Part shown: positions 11,460 to 20,681 of the stretch, piece after piece
Numbering within the stretch: position 1 is the first letter of the stretch
Layout: each line of letters begins with the position of its first letter
Source: Bryopsis sp. KO-2023
Lineage: Eukaryota; Chlorophyta; Ulvophyceae; Bryopsidales; Bryopsidaceae
Reading direction: 5' to 3'
Assembly (NCBI GenBank): GCA_030272585.1
Contig: BSYQ01000011.1
Location: 1,488,001-1,552,000, forward strand
DNA: 64,000 nt
Program-made: the position numbers and the translations under genes
Notes under the pieces: generated by a model
Databases searched by the model: none
Seen by the model: only the letters and a program-made list of their open reading frames with translations
What the model was told of the DNA's origin: nothing

Positions 11460-14400
11460 TCAGTTATGGCCATGTTTGGCTGAGTTTTTCCTTTCGAACT
11501 CAGCTAACAATTCTGCACAGTGTTCCAGATGTGCAACCGGTTCCCATGTGGCCTCATGGGTCGGATAACCCTTCCATAGTACCAGGTACCTCTTTCTTTT
11601 TCCAGCTCCCTTGGATCGTAGAACCGTCTCCACTTCGAATTCCTCGGCTCCAGTTAGTTCGTCCACCAGAGCCGGTCCTGGAGGATCGTCCCTCTTGAAT
11701 TCCTCGGAACGTATATACTCCTTGAGTTTGGAGACGTGGAAGGTTGGATGTAGTCGCCATGTTTCTGGTAGATCAATGCGGTAGGCCACCGGTGATATCA
11801 CTTTGGTCACCTTGAATGGCCCGATGAACCGTCTTCGGACCTTAGCTGGAACATGCTTGGTCACGGCCAACGGAAGATGTGCACTTCGTAGGCACACTTC
11901 TTGGCCCACTTGGAACTCCACGTGCCTCCTTTTCTTGTTGGCTACTTGGCACATTTGCTCCTGGGCGGCGTGGTAGTTCTTCTTCGCGTCCATCAAATCG
12001 TCCCGCATTCGGTCCACCATGGCTTCTGCGGCCTCAACATTGCTCTTGGGCCGGTCCAACTCCAATCCCTTCGGGTGCTGGCCGTACATAAGATAGAACG
12101 GCGTGTACTTGGTACTGGCGTTGATCGAGTTATTCGCTGCAAATTCTGCCGTGCTCAGGTAGTCGCTCCACTTCTCCGGCCTGGCCTCAATATAGGGCCG
12201 AAGGAAGTTCTCCAGGGTCCGGATCGTTACTTCACTCTGGCCATCCGACTGTGGATGGTGAGCAGTTGACATCCGCAGATCCGTTCCTACGAGCCTGAAC
12301 AGTTCCTTGTAGAACTGGCTCGTGAACCGTGGATCTCGATCCGACACGATCACTTCAGGTATCCCTGAGGTAGGGAACACCTGGGATAGAAACAACTCGG
12401 CATACTCCTTTGCCGATACCTCCTTGGTACATGGCACGAACTTGCACATTTTTGTGAGCCGGTCCACAAAGACAGCGACAGCGGTATACCCATTCGATTT
12501 CGGCAAATCGGTCACAAGGTCCGTTGTCAGCTGTTCCCACTTATATGTCGGAACGGGAAGCGGATTCAGCAATCCTTTGGGCTTCGCGTTCTCGGTCTTC
12601 ATCACTTGGCATGTGGGGCACGAGCGGACATAGTCGGTCACGGTTCGTCTCCAACCGCGCCACCAATATCTTCGGCTCACGAGCTCGGCCGTCCTGGCCA
12701 CTCCTGGATGTCCCGCCATCGGAACATCGTGGTGATCGTGCAACACCACTTGTCGTTTTGTGGTAGGGACCACTAGTTTTGGGTCCACTCCTGGTTCGGT
12801 TTGATATAAAAGCATTCCCGGTTCGGTCCGAGAATACCCGGGTACATGTCGTCCTTGGTCCAGTTGGTCCAGAATACGCTTCAAAGTAGGGTCATCAGTG
12901 GTCGCTTGCGTCCATTCCTGCGCCTCCCCGGGCGAAATTTTGGCCTCCAAAATTGCATTCAACTTGAGCTGAGGCTTGCGTGACAATGCATCAGCCACCA
13001 CATTGGATCGGCCCGGGAGGTAGACGATCTTCGGCATAATAGACTGAAAATATCCCGCTTTCAACCAGCGGGTCTGGGTCCGAGACAGGACCCGTTGCTG
13101 GAGGAAATGTGTAGCGGGCTGGTGGTCCGTGTAGACAGTGGTCCCTTTCGGCGCTCCTTCGAGATAATGGCGCCATTGAGCCAAGGCATAGGAAATGCCC
13201 AAAAGCTCCCTTTCATAGGCCGAGTATTTCTGTTCGGCCGAGTTGAGGGACCTACTGAGGAACGCCACCGGTTGAAGTCCATCGTCAGCCTCCTGCATCA
13301 ATGTGGCTCCCAGCGCAAAATCCGAAGCATCCGTGACAACTACATATGGCTTGTCCGGATCCGGTATCAGCAGGACCGGAGCCGTCGTCAGACTTTCCTT
13401 CAGGGCTTCAAAAGCTGCCTTCTGCTCGGCTCCCCATTCCCATGGCTGGTCCTTCTTCACAAGCTTCTGGATCGGCGCCGCTACTTTCGAAAACTGTCGA
13501 ATGAAGCGACGGTAATACGAAACCATCCCCAGAAAACTTCGGACCTCAGGAACAGAGGTCAGCGGCTCCCAATCCCGGATCGCCTGGACCTTGGACCGAT
13601 GCGGCGAGATTCCATTCGCCGAGATCCAATGGCCCACAAAATCCAACTCCTTCACGGCGATAGAACACTTCGATGCCTTCGCGTACAGGTTGTGCTCCGC
13701 TAGCTTGTCCAATACCAAGCGTAGGTGCTCCGCATGCTCCTCCTCGTTCTTGCTGTAGACTATAATGTCATCGAGGAACACGACCATGAACCGGTCATGG
13801 AAATCCCGGAACAGGTCGTTGATCATAGCCATAAACTGCGGAGGGGCGTTTGTGAGCCCAAATGGCACCACCTTGTACTCGTAGTGTCCGTACCGGGTCC
13901 GGAACGCTGTCTTCTCCTGGTCCTCAGGCCGGATCGGCATCTGCCAGTAGCCGGATCGCAGGTCCAACCGGCTAAACACCTTAGCTCCCTGTAGTCGGTC
14001 CAATAGCTCCTCGGGTAGCGGTAGTGGATAGCGGTTCTTGATGGTCCTCTGGTTGAGCCAGCGGTAGTCGATGCAAAAGCGAAGGCCACCGTCCTTCTTG
14101 TTAGCGAAGAGGACCGGTGCGCCCCATGGACTCTTGGAGGGCCGGATCAACTCCCGGTCCAACATGTAGTCCAGCTGTTTACGGACCTCCTGAAGCTCCG
14201 CCGGAGATAGTTTATACATGGGACGAAAGATTGGCTTCGTCCCCTCCTCAACTTTGATCTCGAACTCGTGCCCGTTTCGGACCGGTGGTGGTCCCTTGGG
14301 CAGATCCGAGGCAAATACTCTCCGATAGCTCTCCAGTAGGTTCGTAATCTTTCGAGAGGTGTCCTCCCGAATCAGTCGCTCCACATCGTCCTTCTGATGT

Positions 14401-15395
14401 CCGTCTTCTGGCTCCACTTCCGTAACTACCACCATCAAAGCTCCACAATCGTTGGACCGTATCCCTCGCCAAACGTTGGTGGCGGATGTCGGTTCCAATC
14501 CCCCAATACTCATGACCTCAGTTGGCTTTGGCTGAGTTGAAATAGCTAATGGTAATGATAGTTGGCTCCGGCCCCAACGAACCTTAATGGTCCGAGTGCG
14601 AAAACACAAATCGGGGTTTTCGGCAACCAACCATGGAATTCCCAATATCATTTCATATGCCATTCCAGGGAACAAGTGGAAATCGGACACAAAATTAACT
14701 GATCCGGACCGGAACTGTAACCGGTCCGCTCGTCCTGTAACCTGTTTCCTGGAACCATCTGCCATAACCAAAGTCCGTTGTTCGGGGAAAACCTTTACAC
14801 CCACTTTCTCCACTACTTCCTTCGAAAGGTAATTTTCCCAACTGCCCGAATCGACATAAGCCACTACTGGCACGTCATTAATAAAAACCCTTATTTCAAA
14901 CCCCGTAAAACGACTATTCTTGCCGGCCCCGCCGGTCTTAGCTAAAAAAGAAAAATTGTCGGCCGTCGCAGAACCGGTCCGACTAAGTGCCTGCCCTAGC
15001 ACTTCCCCATCCACCTCGGTAGCTCCTTGACCTTTCCCTGGTTCAAGTGATGCATCACGCTCCGAGTGGTCCGATGGCCCCACGGGCTGTTCTTGCCCTT
15101 GACCGTCGGTGGCTCCTCTCAAGGGTCCCGTCCCTGGTGACCCGGTCCGCACATCTGCTGTATCTTGGGGACTGTCTTGCGGACTGGAGCTGTGTTTCGG
15201 TTCTTCCGGCTGGTCTTTCCAGCGTACTCTTTTTTCCCTTTGCCCTTGATCTCCCGGATCGCTGGCCTCATCACCACCCGTTTCCTGGTCCAAGGCTGGT
15301 GGTCCTGCGCCTCGGACCTTCAATTTACTGATCTCTTGGCGTCGGACAGTTTCGGACAATATCGCACTCCATGGTTGCCTCCACAGAGATAACAC
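11460..15395 (-). CDS. pol: Pol polyprotein of element C (PR-RT-RH-IN-chromodomain)
   Basis: This is a 1311-codon frame. Near residue 180 is an aspartic protease with [15 protein letters not shown]. The reverse transcriptase follows, with the palm motif [11 protein letters not shown]. RNase H then begins at [16 protein letters not shown]. Integrase has an H-H-C-C zinc finger ([11 protein letters not shown] to CPTCQVMK), core aspartates in [10 protein letters not shown] and [10 protein letters not shown], and the glutamate in [10 protein letters not shown]. At the C-terminus a chromodomain reads [20 protein letters not shown]. Chromodomains of such elements are known to steer integration to marked chromatin. 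The start overlaps the end of gag by about 75 nt in the -1 frame, so a -1 recoding event is the likely route to a Gag-Pol protein. Length and order fit chromoviruses. Confidence 0.93.
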   Translation of the reverse strand: MLSLWRQPWSAILSETVRRQEISKLKVRGAGPPALDQETGGDEASDPGDQGQREKRVRWKDQPEEPKHSSSPQDSPQDTADVRTGSPGTGPLRGATDGQGQEQPVGPSDHSERDASLEPGKGQGATEVDGEVLGQALSRTGSATADNFSFLAKTGGAGKNSRFTGFEIRVFINDVPVVAYVDSGSWENYLSKEVVEKVGVKVFPEQRTLVMADGSRKQVTGRADRLQFRSGSVNFVSDFHLFPGMAYEMILGIPWLVAENPDLCFRTRTIKVRWGRSQLSLPLAISTQPKPTEVMSIGGLEPTSATNVWRGIRSNDCGALMVVVTEVEPEDGHQKDDVERLIREDTSRKITNLLESYRRVFASDLPKGPPPVRNGHEFEIKVEEGTKPIFRPMYKLSPAELQEVRKQLDYMLDRELIRPSKSPWGAPVLFANKKDGGLRFCIDYRWLNQRTIKNRYPLPLPEELLDRLQGAKVFSRLDLRSGYWQMPIRPEDQEKTAFRTRYGHYEYKVVPFGLTNAPPQFMAMINDLFRDFHDRFMVVFLDDIIVYSKNEEEHAEHLRLVLDKLAEHNLYAKASKCSIAVKELDFVGHWISANGISPHRSKVQAIRDWEPLTSVPEVRSFLGMVSYYRRFIRQFSKVAAPIQKLVKKDQPWEWGAEQKAAFEALKESLTTAPVLLIPDPDKPYVVVTDASDFALGATLMQEADDGLQPVAFLSRSLNSAEQKYSAYERELLGISYALAQWRHYLEGAPKGTTVYTDHQPATHFLQQRVLSRTQTRWLKAGYFQSIMPKIVYLPGRSNVVADALSRKPQLKLNAILEAKISPGEAQEWTQATTDDPTLKRILDQLDQGRHVPGYSRTEPGMLLYQTEPGVDPKLVVPTTKRQVVLHDHHDVPMAGHPGVARTAELVSRRYWWRGWRRTVTDYVRSCPTCQVMKTENAKPKGLLNPLPVPTYKWEQLTTDLVTDLPKSNGYTAVAVFVDRLTKMCKFVPCTKEVSAKEYAELFLSQVFPTSGIPEVIVSDRDPRFTSQFYKELFRLVGTDLRMSTAHHPQSDGQSEVTIRTLENFLRPYIEARPEKWSDYLSTAEFAANNSINASTKYTPFYLMYGQHPKGLELDRPKSNVEAAEAMVDRMRDDLMDAKKNYHAAQEQMCQVANKKRRHVEFQVGQEVCLRSAHLPLAVTKHVPAKVRRRFIGPFKVTKVISPVAYRIDLPETWRLHPTFHVSKLKEYIRSEEFKRDDPPGPALVDELTGAEEFEVETVLRSKGAGKRKRYLVLWKGYPTHEATWEPVAHLEHCAELLAEFERKNSAKHGHN

Positions 15396-17500
15396 GACAT
15401 TTGTCCCCTGCCGCCGCCTCCTGGATTCCCTCTTCCGCCTTGTCGGCCTCCAGTGCCACGGCCTCTGCCTCGGCCTCCGCCTCCTCGGCCACGGCCACGG
15501 CCACGGCCTCGGTCTCCAATGGCTCCAAGTCGGTCCTCACGCGGTCCATCGCCAATGCTGTTGACTCGGCTTCGTCGGTTCCATCTTGGTCTGCCTCCTT
15601 GGCCTCTGGCACCGGAATGTGGATGTAGGGTCCGGACACCGTCGAGTCGTTCAGCCATTTCAATCGCTTCCTGCACATCCCCTCGCACGAATCCAGCGAT
15701 AGTAGTGCGAAGAGGGTCTCGTAACCCAGCGACGAACGTCGAAAACATCTCCGCCTCCGTCATGTCCGGGATGCGAAAACAAATGTGCTGGAACCGGCGC
15801 ACGTAGTCACGCACGGTCCCTCCCTGCTTGAGGCTACGTAGCTCGGTCCGGGCCCGTTCCGTCGAAGTCGTAGGCTCAAATTGGCGTCGTGCCTCCGTTG
15901 CCCACTCTTGCCAATCAGCGAAGGGTTGGCGTCTCCCCTCAGCCATGCGAAGCTCCTGCAAGTTCATCCAACGCGAGGCCGCTCCTCCAACGTGGGCCGA
16001 CAGCACTCGGATCCACTGGACCTCAGGGACATCTTGGGCCCGCAACCACCTGCCCATCTGCATAACCCACTCGGTGACGGACACATCGTGGTCACCGGTG
16101 TAGGGCTTGGGCATCTGCAACTTCAAGTGGCGCAGAGGGTTGCGTCCATCCGGTGGGTTTGGTGCGCCTGGTCCTGGTGGTCCTCCCGGACCTCCTGGTC
16201 CGCCTGGTCCACCTGGTCCTGGTCCACCTGGTCCACCCGGTCCTCCTGGCCCTCCTGGTCCTCCTGGTCCATTGGGTCCTCCTGGCCCTCCTGGTCGCCT
16301 CGATCCGTCTGGTCCATCATCATCGTCATCGCCTCCACCGCCTCCACCGCCGCCTGCTGGGTGCGTTCCTTGTCGCCGGTTCATCTGTCCAGTTGGGTCT
16401 TGTTGGCCCACTGATGCGTATGATCCCATCCCAGCGAATGGGTCCGATCCGGAGTTGAACCCTCCCCGACCACTCGTCTGCTGCATGGCTCCTGGTGGCA
16501 CTTGTGCTGCGGGCCATGGTCTGCCTTGGTCGGTAGTTTGGTCTCGAATAACGGGACCTGGTCTGCGGTTCAACCTGGGTCCTGGGTCGGCGGTTCCTCT
16601 GGGAGGTAGGAGCACAGGTAAAGGTGCGGCGTTGACGTCCATAGGTGATACCAGCGGTGCTTGAGATTGCCCTGACGAAGTGGCTACTGTTGGTGGCACG
16701 GCCGGTCCACCAGTCAGCCCTGTCGTGACCACGGGTACCAAAGGTGGAGCCGTTGGTGCCTGGACCGTCTGCGTTCCAACGTACACGGGAACGTGTTGCG
16801 GTCCGGTGGGCATCTGCTTGGACCATAACTTGACGAGCTCTTCCACGTTGGGTTTGGCTTCTGTCTCGCGCCAAAGTCGGTCCTTGTCCTTCTCCAACTC
16901 CTTGGTAACCACGTCGAGTGTAGCTACTGCGACCTTGTTGTCGTTGAGCTGATGTGTGAGATACTCGGTCCTGGCCCCAAGGTTCTTGACATCGTCTTCT
17001 GCCTTGGCGGCCAAACGGTCCTGGCTCAGTTGGAGACGGCGCTCCAGTTCCGCGGTGAGCTGTCCATACTCTTGGCGTTGTGCCTCCAATCTCTCGGCGA
17101 GACCCGCGACCTGTTGATCTACAAGGGCCGCCTGCCGTTCTTCGGCTTCTCTCCTCTGGGCCTCGAGACGGTAGTCGAGATCTTCGGCTTGCTGGTCCAG
17201 CAAAGCGGCTGCGTGCTCCTGTTGCTGCTGTAGCTGGCCCCGGACCTCTTCGAGGGCCGCCTGTAGATTGGCCACGGTCCGGTCCGCCCATTGACCCGCG
17301 TCCACCTCCAGCTGGTTCATGCGTACGTCGGCTTGGTTGTTCTCGACATGAACCTGCTGTACGTGCTGGTAGTTCTGCTGCACGAACATGGGTCCTTGGG
17401 CCGGTGGTGGAGGGTCGTCTTCGGTCCCCAAACTCATCTCGTCTCCCTCGTCCACATGGTCGGGATAGGCTGGGGCTTCCTCGTACGGGATAAGGTCCAT
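15320..17500 (-). CDS. gag: Gag of element C with collagen-like run and zinc knuckle
   Basis: This 726-codon frame is long for a Ty3/gypsy Gag. The N-terminal third is a predicted coiled coil (Gln/Glu/Ala heptads). The middle is Pro-rich and leads to an acidic run of Asp, then about 45 residues of GGP/GPP repeats like collagen. After that comes the capsid-like block, with the Trp/Leu pattern of the retrotransposon_gag family (about residues 460-600, including [17 protein letters not shown] and [15 protein letters not shown]). An RG/GGRG-rich stretch and one zinc knuckle ([13 protein letters not shown], spacing C2C3H4C) close the protein. Its role would be particle assembly and RNA packaging. 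Pol follows in the -1 frame with overlap. Confidence 0.88.
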   Translation of the reverse strand: MDLIPYEEAPAYPDHVDEGDEMSLGTEDDPPPPAQGPMFVQQNYQHVQQVHVENNQADVRMNQLEVDAGQWADRTVANLQAALEEVRGQLQQQQEHAAALLDQQAEDLDYRLEAQRREAEERQAALVDQQVAGLAERLEAQRQEYGQLTAELERRLQLSQDRLAAKAEDDVKNLGARTEYLTHQLNDNKVAVATLDVVTKELEKDKDRLWRETEAKPNVEELVKLWSKQMPTGPQHVPVYVGTQTVQAPTAPPLVPVVTTGLTGGPAVPPTVATSSGQSQAPLVSPMDVNAAPLPVLLPPRGTADPGPRLNRRPGPVIRDQTTDQGRPWPAAQVPPGAMQQTSGRGGFNSGSDPFAGMGSYASVGQQDPTGQMNRRQGTHPAGGGGGGGGDDDDDGPDGSRRPGGPGGPNGPGGPGGPGGPGGPGGPGPGGPGGPGGPGGPPGPGAPNPPDGRNPLRHLKLQMPKPYTGDHDVSVTEWVMQMGRWLRAQDVPEVQWIRVLSAHVGGAASRWMNLQELRMAEGRRQPFADWQEWATEARRQFEPTTSTERARTELRSLKQGGTVRDYVRRFQHICFRIPDMTEAEMFSTFVAGLRDPLRTTIAGFVRGDVQEAIEMAERLDGVRTLHPHSGARGQGGRPRWNRRSRVNSIGDGPREDRLGAIGDRGRGRGRGRGGGGRGRGRGTGGRQGGRGNPGGGGRGQMSCYLCGGNHGVRYCPKLSDAKRSVN

Positions 17501-17900
17501 GCCTGGCGCCTAGCGGTCTCTCTGGCTGCGGCTCTGGCTCGTTGACCCTCGAGTACCTCCAGATACAAGGCCTGGAAATCGGGGTCGTTCCTCTGTTCCT
17601 CCGTGAACACGGAGTCACAGGATCCCACGCTCTCCAAATCTTCGTCTCGCGGTCCACGCGGTACAGGTATGTCGGCCAAGCTGGGTCCGGAAACAAAAGT
17701 CAGAGGTGTGCCACGATAACTTGTTGGGTAGTCCACCTGAAACGCGTTCCAATGCGCGACGGTAGCTGGAGCGGGAACGGTAGGTGCTGCGGACACTGGC
17801 ACTTGGAACTCCGAGCCAGTGGATGCGTCGGTCAGGTTCGAAGGTGTCGAAGGGTACATATAGATCTCCTTGGTGATGCGGTTCGCGAGTCCGGGAACTC

Positions 17901-17912
17901 GCTCCGAAACCA
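17901..17912 (-). other. Primer-binding site of element C
   Basis: On - the sequence just inside the 5' LTR is TGGTTTCGGAGC after a two-base spacer. It would pair with a tRNA ending GCUCCGAAACCA. The same 12-mer sits inside the 5' LTRs of A (23902-23913), B (20204-20215) and both short LTR elements (47136-47147 on +, 52730-52741 on -). The tRNA itself is not in this window. Confidence 0.85.
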
Positions 17913-17914
17913 GT

Positions 17915-18324
17915 TGATAAAAACACGGGAAAGTATCGAGTAGTGGTAGACGTTACGTCTAGAACCACGGAAACACGGATAAGAGTCTTTGCTTACAAGC
18001 TTACTCTAGAACATTGTTACCTCGGTCCGGATCCAATAAATATGGGGCCGGACCGACAACCTGGCAAAAGGAACGGTTGAGAGCTGTCGGACCCAGCGTC
18101 CCCTGGACCGACAGATCCAGACCAAATCCTTCTCAGGACCGTTGGTTGGATTGTGTGGACACGGTAACTGCCACCGTGTCCACCTCTCACTTGGGTCAGT
18201 CGGACTGTACTGCTGGACCGGCTCTGGTACCGAACCAGGCACTGATTACCGGACCAGGCTGATCCAGTCCGACTGGATCGACTTAGGTGAATGTGTACTC
18301 GTTCCAGAGTCCACATTCGTATCA
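17915..18324 (-). repeat. 5' LTR of element C
   Basis: The 410-bp LTR matches 8949-9358 by eye and is followed at 18325-18329 by the target copy CATGT. It should carry the promoter that drives gag-pol on -. Confidence 0.93.
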
Positions 18325-18329
18325 CATGT

Positions 18330-19193
18330 TCCCTTATCTTTCTGTAGTCTAGCCAGGTTAACGGCTGGCGTCACCTCCTCGCGCTCTACGCACTGGTCTT
18401 CATTCCCATTCTTTCCCGCAGCCACCAACCTTGTCAGTACCCAAACCAGAACAATCCATAAGCGTAGGTTCTCGCCGACCTGAAATCCTGTGGCCATCTC
18501 ACCGACGACTTTCCTTGAATCCTGTACTTGGCGCAGCTCCACTTCCAAAGCGTGCTCCAACTTTAGAGCGCGTACCATAAACGCATCAAATTCCTGCCCT
18601 CGGCGCACCTCCGATTTCAAAGCACGCACTAACTCTATCCACAAACTTTCCAGCCTGAGTTCACTCGGGATTCCCCGACGTATCAGTATTTTCAATATCT
18701 CTTTCTCTTTGTTAACGTTGCAAACGTCTTCCCCACGAACCTTTTTACGCAAAGTGTCAACCTGGCACTTTTCCAGGGCCCTCGACTCCTCCCTTGCCTT
18801 GTACCGCTCATATGCCAACGGCTCTCGCGCCAGTTGTTCGCGCCAACGGCCGCGGATCAGTTCCTGTCGTTGAGTATCTTCAGTCTTGTCCCTGGGCTCT
18901 GCCGCCAGGACTCTCTGATGCACGTTACAAACGTGCCTGTTAATACTAGTCCCACTCTCGGCCTCTTCTCGAGATACGTCCCGTTTCAACGGCACACGCG
19001 CTACCCTTGTCACTTGTTCGACGGTTGACGCTGCTGTTCTTCCATCCCTCTGCTTGTCGATTTCTCTCCGCGCCCTTGTCTTTCCGAGGTCGTCATGTGG
19101 TATAAAAATAGCACGCTTTAACACTTGACTGTTTGTAATATCGTCACCTATTCCTCGTGGTGACGCTTTACGCAGCTGCCTTGCCAATATGCA
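18330..19193 (-). CDS. Gag-like segment of element B (between C and the MITE)
   Basis: The - frame is open through this interval and is rich in Lys, Arg and Glu. A hydrophobic stretch (LRLWIVLVWVLTRLVA) lies near its C-terminal side and charged helices precede it. A similar layout of charged helix then membrane-like segment is seen in the Gag of element A (LGMLLFVGLLNLVAYCYLYV). No zinc knuckle or enzyme domain is visible. The segment is bounded by insertions on both sides. Confidence 0.55.
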
Positions 19194-19201
19194 CCCGTCG
19201 A

Positions 19202-19668
19202 TAGAGATAGGACTTGGGCCAAAAATCTGGTCCGGCTACGGTCCGGTCCGGTTACGGTCGGGTTACGGTCACCGTACTACGGCCGTAACTCCGTACCGTA
19301 ACCGGAGTAATATGCTGTTTTTACGGTACGGAACAGGTACGGTATAGCTACGGCAGGCCCTAAATCACCGTGAAGTAGTGTGGTTCAGTGCTAAAGCATT
19401 AGGCTATAGTCTGTAAGGTCGTGGGTTCGAATCCCCCTGGGTTCCTTTGGGTTCTCGGGACCCTGCGGGGGTTACTATTTACGGTTACGGTTGGTACGGT
19501 CCAGTACGGTCGGTACGGTCCGGTACCGGAGCAGTACGGAGTGGTACGGTGGTCCGGTTCCGAGCACGAAAACCACTCCGGTCCGGACCGGAGTGACCGT
19601 AACCGTAAGTGACCGGAGTGGGGTTACGGTACGGTTTACGGTACCGTAACCGTAAAGTCCTATCTCTG
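19202..19668. mobile_element. hAT-like MITE inserted in element B
   Basis: The element is 467 bp. Its terminal inverted repeats of 14 bp, (T/C)AGAGATAGGACTT, lie at 19202-19215 and 19655-19668. An 8-bp direct repeat CCCGTCGA flanks it at 19194-19201 and 19669-19676. Eight-base target duplications with CAGAGA-type ends are the signature of hAT transposons. The interior is packed with TACGGT/ACCGTA and GGTCCGG boxes in both orientations, like the subterminal transposase-binding boxes known in hAT elements. No transposase is encoded. A tRNA-like stretch lies in the middle. Confidence 0.85.
19381..19446 (+). other. tRNA-like segment inside the MITE
   Basis: The segment holds a near-perfect Pol III B box, GGGTTCGAATCC (about 19422-19433), and an A-box-like TGGTTCAGTGCT (19381-19392) at a tRNA-like distance. 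The T-arm pairs with one mismatch. The anticodon stem does not pair well and I cannot assign an anticodon. It looks like a decayed tRNA, or a tRNA-derived SINE head, captured in the MITE. It may still act as a Pol III promoter. Confidence 0.6.
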
Positions 19669-19676
19669 CCCGTCGA

Positions 19677-20215
19677 CAATCACCACCTTCTCACTTTCTG
19701 GCGACCCGAAAAGCCACGTCCACGCACCCCCCTCAACGCTCGCCTCCAGAACTTTGTCCACGTGCATCAAAGCAAACAGCATTACCCAAACAGCGGTCGT
19801 GCGAACCAACTTTTCTGTTCTCCTCCCTGCGCCCACTGCCGACACCTTCTGACGTTTCTCGCCAAAAAGCCACGCCCACGCACTCGGACTCTTTAGCGGC
19901 TCCCTCTCTTCAAACCCCACCAAAACGCTTTCTTTTCGCTTTTCGCCTTCCTTTGTCTTCGCTTCTGCAGCATCGCTCACAAAGTGCGAACCACTAGTCT
20001 TTACTCCAGACTGCTTCGCGTCCGCTACCTCGGACGTCCAGGCCACGCGCTCTTCCCCTCGCCATTCCCTCAGGCGATCGATCTCCTCACGCAGTCCTTG
20101 TATTTCTCTCACTTCGTCGACATACCCTTGCGTAAACACGTTCTGCGCATCTACTGATACCAGGGCGATCAACAAAAGGCCTACCACTCTCCCTATCTTT
20201 CCGGCTCCGAAACCA
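19677..20215 (-). CDS. N-terminal Gag-like segment of element B
   Basis: The - frame reads from near the 5' LTR to the MITE. A hydrophobic, signal-anchor-like stretch (IGRVVGLLLIALVSVDA) comes first. A coiled-coil-like charged region (EIQGLREEIDRLREWRGEE) follows, then a second hydrophobic stretch. The Gag of element A has the same order: a hydrophobic N-terminus (TTLVAFLVLTVLEA), a coiled coil, then FFAWLRP. B has SAWAWLFG in the equivalent place. The primer-binding site occupies the first bases after the LTR. Confidence 0.55.
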
Positions 20216-20681
20216 TGTTGTGTTACTCCCTTAACTCCACTCATCTTATCTCGCACTTCACTGACGTCTCTCGTCAGTCGACACTCTGTGTGATTGTTTT
20301 CAGTTACGAACGTCCACTCGACGTCGTTTCACTCTCAACGGTTGGAACACCTCTCGAGTACAAGCTCTGTTCACTAGCGACTCGCTGTAAATGTGTTCGT
20401 TTACAAAGATACAACTTTGCCCTTTTCACTGTTTGCGAGTTTCTGGCGTGCGACCGTTCGTCGTCCCCGCCAAAACTCCTTCACTGAGACGTCAGCTGAA
20501 ACGGCGCAGCTTACAGTTATAACTGCTGCGCCGTTACGTTACGCTGACACCTGACTGTTCATATTCGTTCACTGTTTCTGTTCGAATCCCTCCCATTTCC
20601 CTTAATAAGTGTCCCTACTTCCACTACTCATATTGACAACATTCCTCATCCTTTTTTCCATTAATTGCCCTTTTCACAACA
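20216..20681 (-). repeat. 5' LTR of element B
   Basis: The 466-bp LTR is the same as 7964-8429 by eye. The target copy GGTAG follows at 20682-20686. PBS TGGTTTCGGAGC is immediately internal. Confidence 0.93.

Larger units (their letters stand above)
8949..18324 (-). mobile_element. Ty3/gypsy chromovirus-type LTR retrotransposon C, inserted in B
   Basis: C spans 9376 bp. Its 410-bp LTRs (8949-9358 and 17915-18324) start TGATA, end TATCA and read identically by eye. They are flanked by CATGT at 8944-8948 and 18325-18329. The primer-binding site TGGTTTCGGAGC lies at 17901-17912, two bases in from the LTR. A G-rich polypurine tract sits beside the 3' LTR (about 9359-9375). It carries three long frames on -: gag (17500-15320), pol with protease, RT, RNase H, integrase and chromodomain (15395-11460), and a third gene (11148-9952). 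The RT-RNase H-integrase order plus a terminal chromodomain define a chromovirus of the Ty3/gypsy group. It looks whole and very young. Confidence 0.93.
7964..20681 (-). mobile_element. Non-autonomous LTR element B (gag-like), inserted in A and itself split by C and a MITE
   Basis: LTRs of 466 bp (7964-8429 and 20216-20681) read the same by eye and are flanked by GGTAG (7959-7963 and 20682-20686). The primer-binding site TGGTTTCGGAGC is at 20204-20215. A purine tract lies beside the 3' LTR (about 8430-8446). Without element C and the MITE, B would be about 2.9 kb. It contains Gag-like reading frames and a short 3' frame resembling the end of the element A integrase. No protease, RT or RNase H is seen. 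I read it as a deletion-derived or satellite relative of A that would need enzymes supplied in trans. It is broken by the two insertions. Confidence 0.85.

Noticed and set aside
16107-16664. + strand frame with GPPGPP collagen-like translation
   Set aside because: Antisense shadow of the GGP run in the Gag of element C; the - frame carries the capsid-like and zinc-knuckle regions.
19421-19679. Frames inside the MITE as protein genes
   Set aside because: Translations of the ACGGTA boxes; the MITE encodes no transposase.
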